From Polytrichum commune (lineage: Eukaryota > Streptophyta > Polytrichopsida > Polytrichales > Polytrichaceae), in the NCBI GenBank assembly GCA_950295325.1, contig OX485803.1:5644001-5704000 (forward strand): a DNA stretch of 60,000 nucleotides, in the 5' to 3' direction. Positions 1 to 12,015 of the stretch are shown in pieces (the first letter of the stretch is position 1; the number at the start of each line of letters is the position of its first letter). The notes below the pieces were generated by a model. The model was given only the letters and a program-made list of their open reading frames with translations. It had not been told where the DNA came from and ran no database searches. The translations under genes were made by a program, and so were the position numbers.

Positions 1-159
1 GGGATATTGAATTTTTAAGTTGAAACGTAATTTGACAGATGTCGTTAGAGGTTGTGGTAGAGTAACATAGACATCACCAACATGTTTAGATTTGTCACTT
101 ATTGATCGGAGTATGCTAGCAGTTTGCTAATGCGATGTGGATCTGAATGAATGGTGCAG

Positions 160-438
160 TTCTTGTCTGGAGGACAGTCTGAGGTGGAGGCTACCTTGAA
201 CTTGAACGCAATGAACCAGAGCCCCAACCCATGGCACGTGTCGTTCTCATACGCCCGGGCTCTTCAGAACAGCGTGTTGAAGACATGGAAGGGTCAACCT
301 GAGAATGTGGAGGCCGCCCAGAAGGCCCTGCTCGTTCGTGCCAAGGCCAACTCTTTGGCTCAGCTCGGAAAGTACTCAGAGGAAGGAGAGGCCGCAGAAG
401 CCAAGCAAGGCATGTTCGTGTCCAACTACCAATATTAG
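160..438 (+). CDS. FBA: Fructose-bisphosphate aldolase, class I (cytosolic type), last exon only
   Basis: Last coding exon of a class I aldolase, which interconverts fructose-1,6-bisphosphate with DHAP and glyceraldehyde-3-phosphate. The exon opens right after an acceptor (gtgcag, ending at 159) with [19 protein letters not shown], the family's phosphate-binding glycine-rich segment. It continues through the conserved [15 protein letters not shown] and [11 protein letters not shown] blocks and ends with the family's C-terminal tyrosine (SNYQY) and a TAG stop at 436-438. An upstream ATG at 151 lies inside the intron and is not the start. The first two thirds of the protein, including the Schiff-base lysine, lie left of the window. 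No defect is visible. Cytosolic type is inferred from C-terminal similarity to plant cytosolic enzymes. Confidence 0.93.
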   Translation, partial: FLSGGQSEVEATLNLNAMNQSPNPWHVSFSYARALQNSVLKTWKGQPENVEAAQKALLVRAKANSLAQLGKYSEEGEAAEAKQGMFVSNYQY

Positions 439-2301
439 AGATTCACTACGATTTTGAGTACATTAGATATAGGGATGTAAGGAGCGATGCTGAAAATTGT
501 GGGAGGTTCCTGAATTTGGGAGTCATACGAGACCTTGCAGGGCCAGACAGATGTGTAAATTCTAGCTGTTATGCAGAGCATTTATATATTCAGGAAGCCG
601 TGTTCTCTAAGTTCTGAAGAGTAAAACATTTGCCTACGAAATGCACTTTCCTATTGCCTGAATATGATTGTTTTCTGTTTGCAACTCGTAGTATCAACGT
701 CAAGGGAATCTCTGAAATTCTATTCTAATTTAAAGGTGGGTACAAATTCGTCAAAAGGTTATTACTTTTTATGAAGAATTTTTTATTCATGTTTGCACAG
801 AGAATTGAAATCTAGATGGAGTAGAGCTTCAATTGGTAGGTGTGTCTTCAACTGAGGACACCTGCTCTGAGTTTGATAGCATCCATGTGGTAACTGTGAG
901 TTGTAATTTATATTAAGCTGATTTACTAAGTTTTGGCTGTGCTTTGCGTGAAGGAATTGTAATCCATTGGAGTTCACAATGTAATTATCACCTTCAATGC
1001 AAACACCCAACTTTAAGGGCTTTTATGACAGATGTCATCAGCTTGATACCTTTCCAAGTCCTCCGAAGTGGCCACTGGAGTCCACTTTAATACCACCCAG
1101 GTGTCTGACTCGTCATAGAGATGAACTGTAACAGTCTTCTAATTGGTATGTTAATTGTAGACTTATAATATAATAGCATAACAACGGTGTTATGCCATTG
1201 CCACCGACCATGACTCTGCAGACCGCATTTTATGGATGGTAACACCTTCAAGGCCAGTAGCAGCTGAAGCAATTGCTTCAACGCCATTGCAAGTTGATAC
1301 TACACTACCGCTTCTGCATCTATAACCTAGAGTTTGAGATCAGTCATGGAGTCATAACATCTTGCAGTGCTAGTAAACACTTACAACATACACTCGAGCA
1401 ATATTCAAGTGGAAAAAAGAAGAAGGTCCTCAAATCATATCATATGGTGTGTGGAAGAAATTTGTGTCATCTATATATAGGTTTATTACAAAAACACCTT
1501 GCATGAAGAAACATTGAGGTAGAGTCTTCAAGAGTACTCGAGGGAAGTTGAGATTGAATGGTCAGACGTGCTCAACATATGTTTGTGCACTACGTAGTGA
1601 ACATAACTTGAGGGATGGACACTTCACTAGACACCTAAATGGCGTGTGTGGGACGCCGTGAAATTAAACCCCTTATCCACGAGAAGTTTATAGGAATAAT
1701 AAAATGTAAACATATTAACGGTATGCTAGAAAATGGACTCGTGTATTTATACTAAGCTTTTCAATTTAATGTGATAAATGCCTCCACTACATAAACAAAA
1801 TGTTAAATCATGAATTACATAGACCTCATTACATATGAAGTCCACACTTACTCCATTGAGATAGTCATTGAACATTATTTCATGTATAGCATGTAATGCA
1901 ACGATTTCATCAAACAAACAAAGACAAGAGCACAATAATTTAGCCACATTCCACATAGCAAAATTGAATGGAGCCCACGAGCACTCCAAGAGCCTCCATT
2001 TAGTAAAAATTTGAAACCCTAATGCAAATTCTAATAAGAACGGACATGGTAGGCATTGAGGACTATTATCACATGGCAAGAATGGATGAAATCGTGATAA
2101 AACCAACACATTCTATTTTCAAATTTTTCTCTAAATCTTAGGCCCCCTATTTATACATCTACCTTTATTAGTAATTCCTTAATAGTTTTTTTTAAATATA
2201 CACTATAGGGACAATTGGAAGAATTACCAAAATCATATCAAAATCATATCTATATCAATACACGAAATTCCAATAAAACAACATCGCAAGTGATGAATTC
2301 T
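439..2301. other. Intergenic: aldolase 3' flank, no gene recognised
   Basis: AT-rich sequence after the aldolase stop. The first 200-300 bases are probably its 3' UTR. Only short open frames without recognisable motifs are present on either strand. Confidence 0.5.
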
Positions 2302-3349
2302 TCACAACACAAACAACACACATCCGCCATAAATTCTTGCGTCTATCTGCTCACTCCGAGATACGTGAAGGTTTGTCGGACAGCCATCATCGTGGAGAAA
2401 AAAAATTGCGATGGCCATTTGCGCAGCCCTAGCCTCAAGATGAGACTCGCTCTCGATCTCCACGAGCCGTATGGTCATGCGCTCGTTCGAGTCAATCATC
2501 AACTATGTCATGCGTTTGGAGGACTCAATCTTGTGTTGCTCCACCTTCGCAAAGCCATTTGCAAAGTTGTCGATCGCATTCGCCAAGTAAATGGTGTTGG
2601 TGAGGGTGCGATTCTTGGCGTTCAGCTTCCTTCCAGTGCCAAGCCACTTGCACGAAGAAGACTTCAATGAGATGAAATTTTGCACTGAGCCCTCTCCTAC
2701 ATGCTACAACTCTCTAGTGTCGGCTAAGATGCAGGGTTGTTCCTGCTTGATCAATCATAGATATGGCAAATGACCTTGACCTGTGTTTGGGGACGGAACA
2801 CTCTTCCTTTCAACGTTTGCAATCCCCCACTAGGCCGTTCCTCTTTGCAGTTCCGCCCATGATATGTCTCAAGCACTTGAACCACGCTCACGTGGAGATA
2901 ATGTCGATGGTTTGCGCCTTTAATAGGGTGTTTTGGCGCCGGTGTTTTGCCTCCAACTTTTTTATCTTGTCCTTACTATGTATGCCCACCCACTGGAACT
3001 CGTGAGGCATTTGCCTTGCATGCTCAAGCCGGATGCGGGTCCAATGAGAGACGGCCAATAATCCCATGTTTCAACATTGCCACTTTGCTTGGCATGAATT
3101 CAAGATGTTTGCAATGGCCCCATCGCCCCATCTCCCATTGACATGAACATCCCAAATTGCCAACATGGGTTTCTTCTCCCCCACCTGCTTCTTAGGTTGA
3201 ACACCCGGAGCAACAATTGCACATGGCACTTTGAAAAGAACAACTAGAAAAGCATTCGGTGCAAGGTTGGGCACATTTTTGGCTCCGATAGGCCCCTCCA
3301 TCAATTTCATAGAGGGCTTCAAATTTGGATCGATATCCATCACAAGCAA
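2302..3349 (-). pseudogene. Decayed trihelix (Myb/SANT-like) transcription factor
   Basis: Minus-strand remnants read in order like a plant trihelix factor. From 3349 downward: a leader, then a helix-rich stretch containing GRWGDGAIANILNSCQAKW, then LLAVSHW, then KDKIKKLEAKHRR (the third-helix-like basic block), then WFKCLRHIMGGTAKRNGL. The C-terminal part (2685-2302) contains AIDNFANGFAKVEQHKIESS followed by an acidic, charged alpha-helical stretch, as in ASIL/ENAP-type trihelix proteins. Stops interrupt the frame near 3068 and 2898, and the frame changes between about 2860 and 2700, so it cannot be translated as one protein. A multi-exon gene is an alternative, but the stops fall inside conserved blocks. 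Family assignment is by pattern recognition only. Confidence 0.5.
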
Positions 3350-4520
3350 GCACGCAATCAGTCCGATGTAATTTACGGCTCAGAGAATTACGTAAATTTG
3401 AGAAAAACGACAAGCAAAAAACCAGACACATGTGTAAGCCCCAATCTAACTAAGGACTAGCAAACACCTCTTGGAATACCCATGTTTGTGTCGTATAGAC
3501 AGAATGTCATATCCATTAGTAGGCGTAAAAAAATTCACATTATAAACTTGCAATAAAAAGTTTATTATGGTAAAACGCATGGAGCATTTTCACTGCGACA
3601 GGTTAAACGTAGGTAGCCTGCACGGTGCCCCGCTTGGACAACAACAGCTTTTTCGATGTGGATTGTATGGCTGCCCAGCCTCCCAAGTGACTAAAAACAA
3701 TTGCAAGGCAACAAAATTGAGCCATATGCCTAGCCCTTCTTGGAGGAGGCACATGAGTTGTGCCTTGCATCCCAAGTTGGGTTGTAATCTGTGGGCCTGT
3801 AATGCTTGCCATGGAGTCTGATAGCAGTTGTGGGAGCACAAGGATTGCTGCTCAAGCAGCAAAGGCAAGTCCAGGGCAGTTATTGTTTCAATCTTTGAAA
3901 AGTAGTACATCTAAAATCACTTTGTCAGTTTTGTTTGCATCTTCAATGTCTCGCACGTATGGCTCTCTAACCCCTCCACCCCAATGCCAACTTCCTATCA
4001 CTTCAGTATGCATAAAATGGAATAAGAAGTATAATGCAGTTTTTAATTGCTTCGGTGTTGTATTCAAGTGCCAATATATTCCATGTTTGACATGCAACAT
4101 GCACCAAGTTGCATTCCTTGACTAGAGTATTGAGGAATTGTTGATTTCAGGATGCTTTTGCCACTCAAGATACTCTTGCCAATCCTTCTTGGTGGAAATT
4201 TCATTAGAGCAGAATTCCATGAATTTTTAATAAAAGTTCGAGATCTGACTAGTGACAATGTTATTCTTGTTAAACACGTTTCCTCACTACACTCCGCAAG
4301 ATCACAAGAAGCACTCAGCTTCCTGCAACATCGACTATCCTTCCTCCTCGGACAATAATGAGAGCACGACACATACAGACAAGGGGTTCCAATGTGAAAA
4401 ACATAAACGTAATTCGCACTCCATCAGAGGATAATTCAAGGAAAAGGTACGGAGATCTGGGGAAATGGCACTCAAATTATTGAGCATGAGTATGGAGTTT
4501 CAATCTGCAGCTGGAGGTGG
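3350..4520. other. Unassigned region with overlapping short ORFs
   Basis: Several open frames of 70-120 codons occur on both strands (for example 3760-4125 plus; 4372-4064, 4100-3888 and 3910-3590 minus). None shows a domain I recognise, and no splice-site pattern links them. Probably old transposon or gene debris. Confidence 0.35.
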
Positions 4521-4846
4521 ACTACACAAAATATGATATTTAGTGTTTGATACACTAAATACGAACGCATACACTAAATATCAATAACTCTATGAAAGTA
4601 AGTAACATTAAATGTAAACTCAAACAGTAATTATCAACTATGGTAATATGTGGAAGTTACATGTTTGAATTTAGTGTTAGTAAGGATGTGGAAAAAAGGA
4701 TATAATAAGGGAGGTGACAGTAGGAAAGGTAGCGGCACATTTATGGCTAACACTAATTATCAAAGAATTGAACATTAGTGTTGAGCATGGTAGGGTGGTA
4801 ACAACACTAAATATAATCAAACACTAAATATTATATTTTTTGTAGT
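4521..4846. mobile_element. MITE with 31-bp terminal inverted repeats
   Basis: The left end 4521-4551 (actacacaaaatatgatatt and on) is the reverse complement of the right end 4816-4846 with only two mismatches in 31 bases. Element length is 326 bp, with no coding capacity. Several further copies of the motif acactaaata lie inside in both orientations, giving sub-terminal repeats. The ends resemble CACTA-type termini (actac). I could not identify a clean target-site duplication, so the superfamily is open. Confidence 0.75.
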
Positions 4847-5129
4847 TGCTTGGATCCCTATGCAGACAAAAGCGTAATGGTAAAATTAAATATATTACCA
4901 TTTATGGTCATTTAAGACAGGTTTTCAATCTTTTGGGACTGCACAGCCAGGTCCAGTGGTAGAGCTTTGAAGGCTCCAAGGAACAACCATGCTTGTGGCT
5001 GTGGCACCTCTCAGGCTGCAAGCTACAACACATGCGGCTCATTGTGGACCATTTTTGGGTCATATGCCCAAGCCTTCTCACTTCGACTAGCAATCCTAGT
5101 GAAATTGGGTTCCTGGCTCTTTTGGGGAA

Positions 5130-5479
5130 CTACGCTAAATACAATATTTTGTGTCACCAATTCTAATTGTCTTTCTCAACACTGATTATAAACCGCAGTG
5201 TAATGTCACCAACACAAATGTCCTGTAAATTTTTTGGATGATTACAGATTTACAGTGTTGCAGTTACTGTCACTAACCAAGTGATTTTCCATCCAAATTT
5301 CAATCATCCATGAAAATATTTCATCACAAGTTGCTGACAAGAGAATGGTTTTGGCCAACGGCAGAACTCATCCATCATCCATGACAATATTTGTTCACTT
5401 ATTCATAAGAAGTGTCATCCGAAAAGTGACCATAGTGACATAAAATATCATACGACACTGAACATCATATTTAGTGCAG
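5130..5479. mobile_element. Second small inverted-repeat element, related ends
   Basis: The left end ctacgctaaatacaatattt (from 5130) matches the inverted right end (ctgcactaaatatgat read from 5479). A second inner block, attttgtgtcac, matches inverted attttatgtcac near 5437-5448, with a short insertion on the right arm. Length about 350 bp, no ORF. The ctRcRctaaata end resembles the sub-terminal motif of the element at 4521-4846, so the two may belong to one superfamily. No target duplication was confirmed. Confidence 0.5.
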
Positions 5480-7067
5480 CTGGCTTGCAAAATAAGTAGA
5501 ACTAAGCCTCCATAGTACATAACGTATTTTAAGGAATCTTGAGCAGCCCCTTGTGACATTTATATAACCTAGCACAACTTAATAGTTGCATAGGTACTCT
5601 GGAATGGGTTCAGGTGGTGCATCCACAGGCTCTCCATAGATATGTATTTCTGACAACCAGGGGTTTCAATCTCAAAAGCCTGAAGGTCGTCTACAGTTTC
5701 ACAACTAACTTTGGTTCATTGGTTGGAGAGAGCTTAAGTTTTGATAAGATTCTAACTGATTTGGGTGTTGACTGAGAGAATGATATGTATTTTAGGTATT
5801 CGAGCCTTAGATAAAACCTCATGTAAGAGGATTATCTCCCTCATGCAGTGATTGATATCAAATGATTGTAGTAGCCAGTCAGGTACCCAAAGGAATGCTT
5901 CCAAGTGTAAAACAAGCTTCCAAATATGAACTTTGGTCAAAATTTCAAAGGATGAGAGGCATTTACATTCAAGCGTTACAAAATGCAAATTAATAGTAAT
6001 TGGACAAAAGGTAAAGTGTATATGTACAGATAATAATAAGGCAGTGTGTTTGTGAAGCTGCTAGTGAAGACCCAAAAGCCACCCATAAGGTAGGAGACTA
6101 GAAACGTCTGTCATGTAGCAAGTGTTTGTATTCGCAGAAGTCAATATGAGTTACATGGACATTCCAGGATGTCCTTTGGAGGAAGCTCCAACCTCACAAA
6201 TTGGGTTGAGAAACTACCAAGTGTCTCACTGTGACTTACTTTTGCAAGTCCAAGAATCCAGAGTGCAAATGTGCACTCCTGACAAAGCATGTACTACAGC
6301 CACGGAACTCTTTAATCACAGAAAAGAATAAAGTACACGCCATTCAAGTGTCCTCAAACAGATAACCGCCTCATGAGTGTGTTGTATATCCACATGTCCT
6401 CAGATTAGCTGCAACAAACTGCATGAATACAGAAATACTTCAGGTTTGGACCTTGCTCTGGCTGCCACAGGTTTGTCTGCCAAATTACACAAGCATCTTA
6501 GATTTCATAACTTGCAAAACATTTGTATCCACTCTATATTGGAGACCCAAATGCAGCATAATATATAAAAACTCTCAACCTGGGAATATAAACAGCCCCC
6601 TCTTATGACTGGAGCCTCTGAAATATAAGCAATACTCTTTAAGTACTCAATAGAAACTGCCACAATAAGACTAGCCTATTAGAAATGTTTGCAATAGGCA
6701 GATGAGGTTGAAAATGACAATGTTCCATTGATCCAGAATGGACCTAGAGTAACGTAACATTTGCCTTCTGATGCCTTCAACATTCTGAGGTACTGTACCT
6801 TGTTACAAAGATTTTTGTATGCAAAGTGAGAGCGACCCAACACAATACACAGCAAGGCAGATAAAGCTCTCCATGGGCACTCGACAAAAAAGTTATATAT
6901 GAATCAGTATGTCTTTTTTGCAGAACAAACACACAGAAGTACACAACCTGCCATCTCCTCTGTCATCAATATTCCTTGACAAGTTTACAAGAGAGTACCT
7001 GTGGGCTCTGTGCAAAATTGAAAGAATCCTTGCAAAGTTTTTGAGCATGAGCTGAAGGGATATCCTT
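5480..7067. other. Intergenic, includes MED19 3' flank
   Basis: No recognised gene, repeat or RNA. Open frames here are under 80 codons and lack known motifs. The part nearest 7067 is the probable 3' UTR of the minus-strand MED19 gene. Confidence 0.5.
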
Positions 7068-8303
7068 TCACTTTCCATTTTTGGTCAGAACGGCTTGACC
7101 TTCTATTTTCGATGAGTGCTTGTGCTGCCATAAGAGAAGCTTGAGGTGTTAGAAAGCAGTTTGCAATAGGCAGATAACAAAGACATAAAGCAAATAATCT
7201 TAACCCTCGTGCAAAGGTTAAGACCTACCTTTTTAGACTTGTGTTTGTGACCATCAGCTTCTTCTTCTTGCCCCTCATGTCTCCTCTTCTGCACCCAGCA
7301 AGTGCCAGCAAGGTTGTGAGAATGTCAACTTTTCCCGAATTTGTGTTTATGAACATGCAATAAGGGGGGAAAATCCAGAAGCACAACATGGGCTACTGCA
7401 AGAAACCACCAGTGCCTTTAATTAAACAGGGAAATGGGGATATGGCTGCATAGGTACCTTCTTCCGGTGCTTTTTACGATCCTCACCATTCTCCCCTTTA
7501 GCCCGATCCTTATCTTTATCTTTGTCCCGCACCTTGTCCTTATCTCTATCCTTCTTCTTTTCCTTGTCTTTGTCTTTCTCCCTGTCTTTGTCTCTATCCT
7601 TGCTACGATGCTTGTCTTTATCCTTGCTACGGTGCTTCTTCTTCTTTTTAGAATCATCTTGATCAGCCATTCCCTTGCTGCTGATTGTAGGGAGTCCCCG
7701 TTCAGACTGCAGAAAACCACCAAGAATTCATCTCAAGCATGCTAACGAGTCTATCACATATTCTTTGTTGGAGTAAGACAGGGTCTGCCTTTGACCTCGA
7801 CCTATAGCATTGACAGTTCCATCCATCTAACCAGGCTTAAAACAGGAACAACCTGTACCAAAGTCTCAGTTTAGTATAATGATTCAGAATGCCCGACCCA
7901 CTTATCAAGGCTTCACACAAGTCTTTCTTACTTACAAGAAATATGACTACCAAACTTGCCTAAGATGAACAATTAATCTCGTAGACTCAACCTACAAAAT
8001 CTCTCACCTCTGGTAAAGAGATTGGTCCGGCTTCCTTCAAGGTAAAGGCCCTGCGCATCACTTCAAGATCAAAGGGCTGAAATGGAGCATTATTAATAGG
8101 CATCGATGCCCCACCAACACCTTCAAGAAGTTGACCTAGCTCCATGCCTTCTCCCCTTCGCAGTTCTGTATCTCCAACCACGTTATTCAAAAAATGTGAG
8201 TCTGCTATTGATGCTGGCAAAGGCTTCCTGCAGAAAGTGTCATACTGCTCCCGTAGACCATAGTGTGAGATAAGATCAACTGCTCCAGTCAACTCCCGAG
8301 GTC
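7068..8303 (-). CDS. MED19: Mediator of RNA polymerase II transcription subunit 19 (MED19), exons 2-5
   Basis: MED19 is a head-module subunit of the nuclear Mediator complex. Minus-strand exons: 8303-8008, 7706-7458, 7288-7229 and 7124-7068 (stop TGA). All joins after the first are phase 0 with GT/AG borders. The first resolved exon begins GPRELTGAVDLISHYGL after acceptor ggtgcag and includes SHFLNNVVGDTELRRGEGME and IQPFD-like QPFDLEVM, the core MED19 signature. The next exon carries SERGLPTISSKG followed by a long Lys/Asp/Arg-rich low-complexity tail (KDKDKHRSKDRDKDREK), typical of plant MED19. The last exons give GHKHKSKK and HKHSSKIEGQ, matching the conserved end. Exon 1, which should supply a short start ending in a first-base split glycine codon, was not found. 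An ATG at 8340 could give an alternative start (MEWLTPLILIGA) by reading through the acceptor. Confidence 0.88.
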
Positions 8304-9990
8304 CTGCACCAATTAATATCAGTGGTGTCAGCCATTCCATTATCTAAGCCTCTCCAGTCTTCATATAATCATCACAAAATCCATAGAAAGTTGTGCACCG
8401 GTACTCAGGAGGAAATGTGCACAGCTTGCCCAGAACACCAAACCCCTGCTTCGGAGGATGTCAAATGGCTCCCATGGTAATATTAGCCTATAAAGGGGGT
8501 CTAGGCCTCAATAATTTAACTGCAGGAGTTCGTCACAGGGGAGAACTTTTCATTGAAAATTTCCATGACATATCTCATAACAAGTTAGTTTGACAACAAT
8601 CACCCCGCTTTAAGAAGTTCCATCCGCTGCTTTGATGATCATATTCATAGAGTGTTCAAACTCCCCAATGACTTCCAATTCTGAGATACACTCCTACTCC
8701 TTGTAGGCAACCCCTAAACCTCAACAGCAGTAACGCTAGACCCTCTTAGACATGCTATGAATTCACAGCTGAAGATTACAGTTTGGGTTCATCCCTATAT
8801 ATTCTCATAGGCATTAAGGTCAGGAGCAGAGAAGACATTTGAAGTCTTCGTTTACTTTGCATTTTACGAGTAGTGATGCCTGTTATTCCTCTTTAAAATA
8901 GAACCTGGACAGCATACCTACGAATTTCTAATTCAAAGCAGCATGGAAGGAGTTCCTGGAACAGAAAGCGAGGTGAAGAAGACTACGATAAAGTTTGTAT
9001 GGTCCCAGTGGAACATAATCATCAACTTAACACGAGAAAACCAGGAGAAGGGTGTCGGAGAACCCGATGCGAAGAAGGGAACGCACTTGGAGCTACCGAG
9101 AGCAATCTAAAGAAGCCATTGTCGCTGTTAGAAGCCATTCCAGCTCTTCTATGGAATGCAAGAGATCAGAACGGCGTAAAATTCCCTTTGATCTGCCAGC
9201 GTCCCTGCATTACCAGCTGCAACTCCCCCTTCGCAAATACCGCGTGTAACCTCGTAGACTACCTCATTACTACATTTACAACCAACACACTTTTGTTGAA
9301 TGATCGTCGCTGATGACCAGCCTCCTCGAGCGTCAGCCCAAAGCTACCTCCTCCTCATACAAGTCCTCTTAATCTTGCTCCTGATATATGTAGGCACAGA
9401 TACAGATTACGGGATAAAGGAACAATTTCACAGCCAGAACACCTGCTTCCCTCATTGCTCACAGCTCAAACCACATTCAGGTTTCAGGTTTGGCTTTAAA
9501 CCTCAAAGTCCGCGTTTTGATTAGCTACGGAACTACTAATTCCTTTTTCTCTCTAACCTAAGGTGTCACTTCCACCAGCGAAGTCGATAAGAGCGAACTC
9601 TAAACCACGAGCAGAAAATAGGCGACCAAGGAACACCACGAATTCTCGAGGGAGGGGAAGCTCCTCCACCACGATCAGCATAAACTGTATGATGAAGCTC
9701 GGGGTAATTGCTTAGTCATCTCAGGTCCCCTCCGAAGATCATCACGACTCGCCACGAAGTGTCTCCGAGTGCTGCAGTCACAAGCCCGTTGCAATAGACA
9801 AAATACATGCATCTTGTCTTCTACTACTCCAAAGCCAGAAAGCTACAGCACTAGACAATGCCGAAAGTGCATCTTGCGCAAGTAGCTAACCTTCCCCTGA
9901 CCGAACACACACCAACCTTCCCTCACCCCGAATTCGGAGTCAAACAGAAGAGTAGACGAATTCAGCGCACCAGAGCCACCACTATACTAA
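8304..9990. other. MED19: Probable MED19 intron 1 / 5' region
   Basis: Lies between the second exon of minus-strand MED19 and its GC-rich promoter candidate. I searched the minus strand for a short coding exon ending in Phe-Gly plus a donor. Candidates near 9935 (ttcggggtgag) and 8440 (gggtttggtg) fail on phase or have stops, so none is called. Confidence 0.4.
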
Positions 9991-10155
9991 GAATTTCGCT
10001 ACACGTAAACTCCACCGCTTTCCGAATGAAACAAGCTTCTGGCATCATCCTGGCACCTCCCACGCACTCAGCCGTGCGCCTTCGAACGAGCCAAAAGGCG
10101 ATGCGTAGCGAGCGCAGGGTGCGAGCGAGCAACAAGCGAGCAACAAGCAAGCGAA

Positions 10156-10164
10156 CTAGGGTTT
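10156..10164 (-). promoter_or_regulatory. Telo-box (AAACCCTAG) in GC-rich putative MED19 promoter/5' UTR
   Basis: On the minus strand the motif AAACCCTAG sits in an approximately 550-bp GC-rich island (10,000-10,550), in sharp contrast to the surrounding AT-rich DNA. Telo-boxes are common near plant housekeeping transcription starts. Position and strand fit the start region of MED19, 1.9 kb upstream of its first resolved exon. Which gene it serves is inference. Confidence 0.45.
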
Positions 10165-10552
10165 CAAGCGAGTGCGTTGAAAGGTCCCGGGAAAAGGGAT
10201 CCCAAGCACTGGGGAGAGACGACGGTGATCGACGGCGCTTGCCCAATGCTTATCACGTCAGCCCAATCCGTCCACCGTTGAGTGCCGACGGATCACGACG
10301 GAGACCGACGACGCAAGACACCTGAAGCCAGCGGAGCGGGCGGTTGACAAGGGAAGTGGCTCGGACGGCGTATCGCAAACGCGAGAATGAATAACGACCG
10401 TCGACGGCGCCCTTCATGACGGCGGGTGGGAATTGCCTCAACGGACGGCGTCCGCCGTGGCAGGTCGGCCACGTGAGCCAAGAGTCGGTAAAGCGAGGGA
10501 GAGGGCTCCATCACCTTCGCCTATCACCGCGCGAGGGACGGACGGCTCCAAT

Positions 10553-10600
10553 ACCGTGTTCAATATTATTGTCTCGTGTTCAATATTATTGTCTTGTATA
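10553..10600. repeat. Short tandem duplication
   Basis: The block gtgttcaatattattgtct occurs twice directly adjacent, separated by one or two bases. A simple local duplication at the edge of the GC-rich island. Confidence 0.7.
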
Positions 10601-10699
10601 CCCAATTGTAGGTATTTGAATGATTTTGGAGGTTTGAGCTCAATATGTAGTAACTTCTTCTTCCTCTTGTTTCCTACATAAATCAGTTGTTAACAAGAT

Positions 10700-11533
10700 T
10701 AAAGGTGCACATGAGTTTGAGAGTGAGAGAGAGAGAGTATATATCCATGGATGGATCAATGGCAAGTACCAAAAGTTTGCAAAATATTTGATGAAAAACA
10801 ATGGTGTTGTTGCAAGGTCCCAATTGTATGGACGTAGTTTAAAATTCAGTTGACATAGTTTTTATTTTTGTTTGTTCACTCCAAAGAAATCATTTAAATT
10901 AAGTCACACTTTCCAATACATATTTGGGTTTGGATTGGAACCCTAATGCTTTTGAACTCTCATTTTACGCCCAATTTTTTTTTTTTAGTTCATATAGGCT
11001 AATCTCACAAAATGTGATATTTTGTAATATCACATTTCGTATTATTAGGAATGATACTTCAATGTGAACATGTACGGGGTAATTTTCACTACCCCCATCA
11101 TACACACTAAAATTAAAATAAACAACTTCTAAACAATTTCAATATCATGTTTATGACACATACATATTTGACAATACAAATTATACATTTTAAATAAATA
11201 TACACCAATATTTTTTCTTTTTCTTTTCTTTTCTTTTTGAAACCCCCGATAATGTGAGAATAACGTTTGGTGGATGATGATAAGAGATCTTAAAGCAAAA
11301 GATATAAAATGTGGAAGTTGGAAGTTGGTGAGTTCAAATCATTTTCATCCTAGGATTTAATTGACTCGAGAGAAGCACTTAGAGCTCAACAACCATGACA
11401 TCATAAACATGCTTCCAATAAATTGAGGATTATGCTCTATGATTGTGATATACATGGATTAAAAGATGAATTGTCTTAGTATGCAAGAAAGAAAAGACTA
11501 ATCATGCTTTGTTATACTTAGCATGTGGGCAAA
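10700..11533. other. AT-rich intergenic DNA, nothing recognised
   Basis: Low-complexity AT-rich sequence with a pyrimidine tract (about 11215-11240) and no plausible gene on either strand. Confidence 0.5.
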
Positions 11534-12015
11534 TGGTGTTTTAGGTCAAACAACTCCAAAGAAATAATTGGGTCAGACAACCCAAGAAATAATGGTGGAC
11601 AAGGGCTAGACAACCCATGAAGGGATTGTGCTTGAGAGTTAGACAACTCTCAATTGAAGATCTTTGCGTTGGAGTTAGACACCTCCCTCATAAATATCTT
11701 TGTGTTGGAGTTAGAACACTCCAACTAGAAGAAATGAATTGGAGTTGCACAACTCCCAACGGATGGAGCTAGACAACTCTCAACAAATAAATGAATTTAG
11801 TTGGAATTAGACAGTTCCAACCAAAAGAATGGATGAATGAATCTAGTTGGAATTAGGCAACTCTAACTAGAATAATGGGTGAATGAATCAAGTTGGAAAT
11901 ACATAATTCCAAGTAGAAAAATAGATAATTGGATCGAGTTCAAATTAGACTAATCCAACTAGATGAATAGATGAATGCATCAAGTTGGAATTATACAATT
12001 CCAACTAGAGAATTA
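11534..12015. repeat. Degenerate tandem array of about 13 hairpin-forming units
   Basis: About thirteen consecutive units of 24-46 bp, each centred on a short inverted repeat around the loop agac. Clear examples are gagagttagacaactctc, ggagttgcacaactcc, gttggaattagacagttcca and ggaattatacaattcc. The stem sequence differs between units (TTGGGT/ACCCAA, GAGAGTT/AACTCTC, GGAGTT/AACTCC, AGTTGGAATT/AATTCCAACT), but pairing is mostly kept, while the loop and spacer (a variable aagaatggatgaatgaatc-like segment) are less constrained. Transcription and function are unknown. It may be part of a larger transposable element whose other parts I could not delimit. Confidence 0.75.

Noticed and set aside
7434-7745. 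103-codon plus-strand hydrophobic frame opposite MED19
   Set aside because: It is the antisense of the Lys/Asp-rich MED19 tail; Leu/Ile/Phe-rich sequence arises automatically from that codon pattern.
9930-9990. Minus-strand ttcggggtgag as MED19 exon 1 donor (Glu-Phe-Gly)
   Set aside because: Phase does not match the split glycine codon of the next exon, and the frame has a stop upstream without an ATG.
9858-10325. Long plus-strand and minus-strand open frames in the GC-rich island
   Set aside because: Arg/Ser/Pro-rich composition, open in several frames at once because of high GC, no recognisable domain; best explained as promoter/5' UTR sequence.
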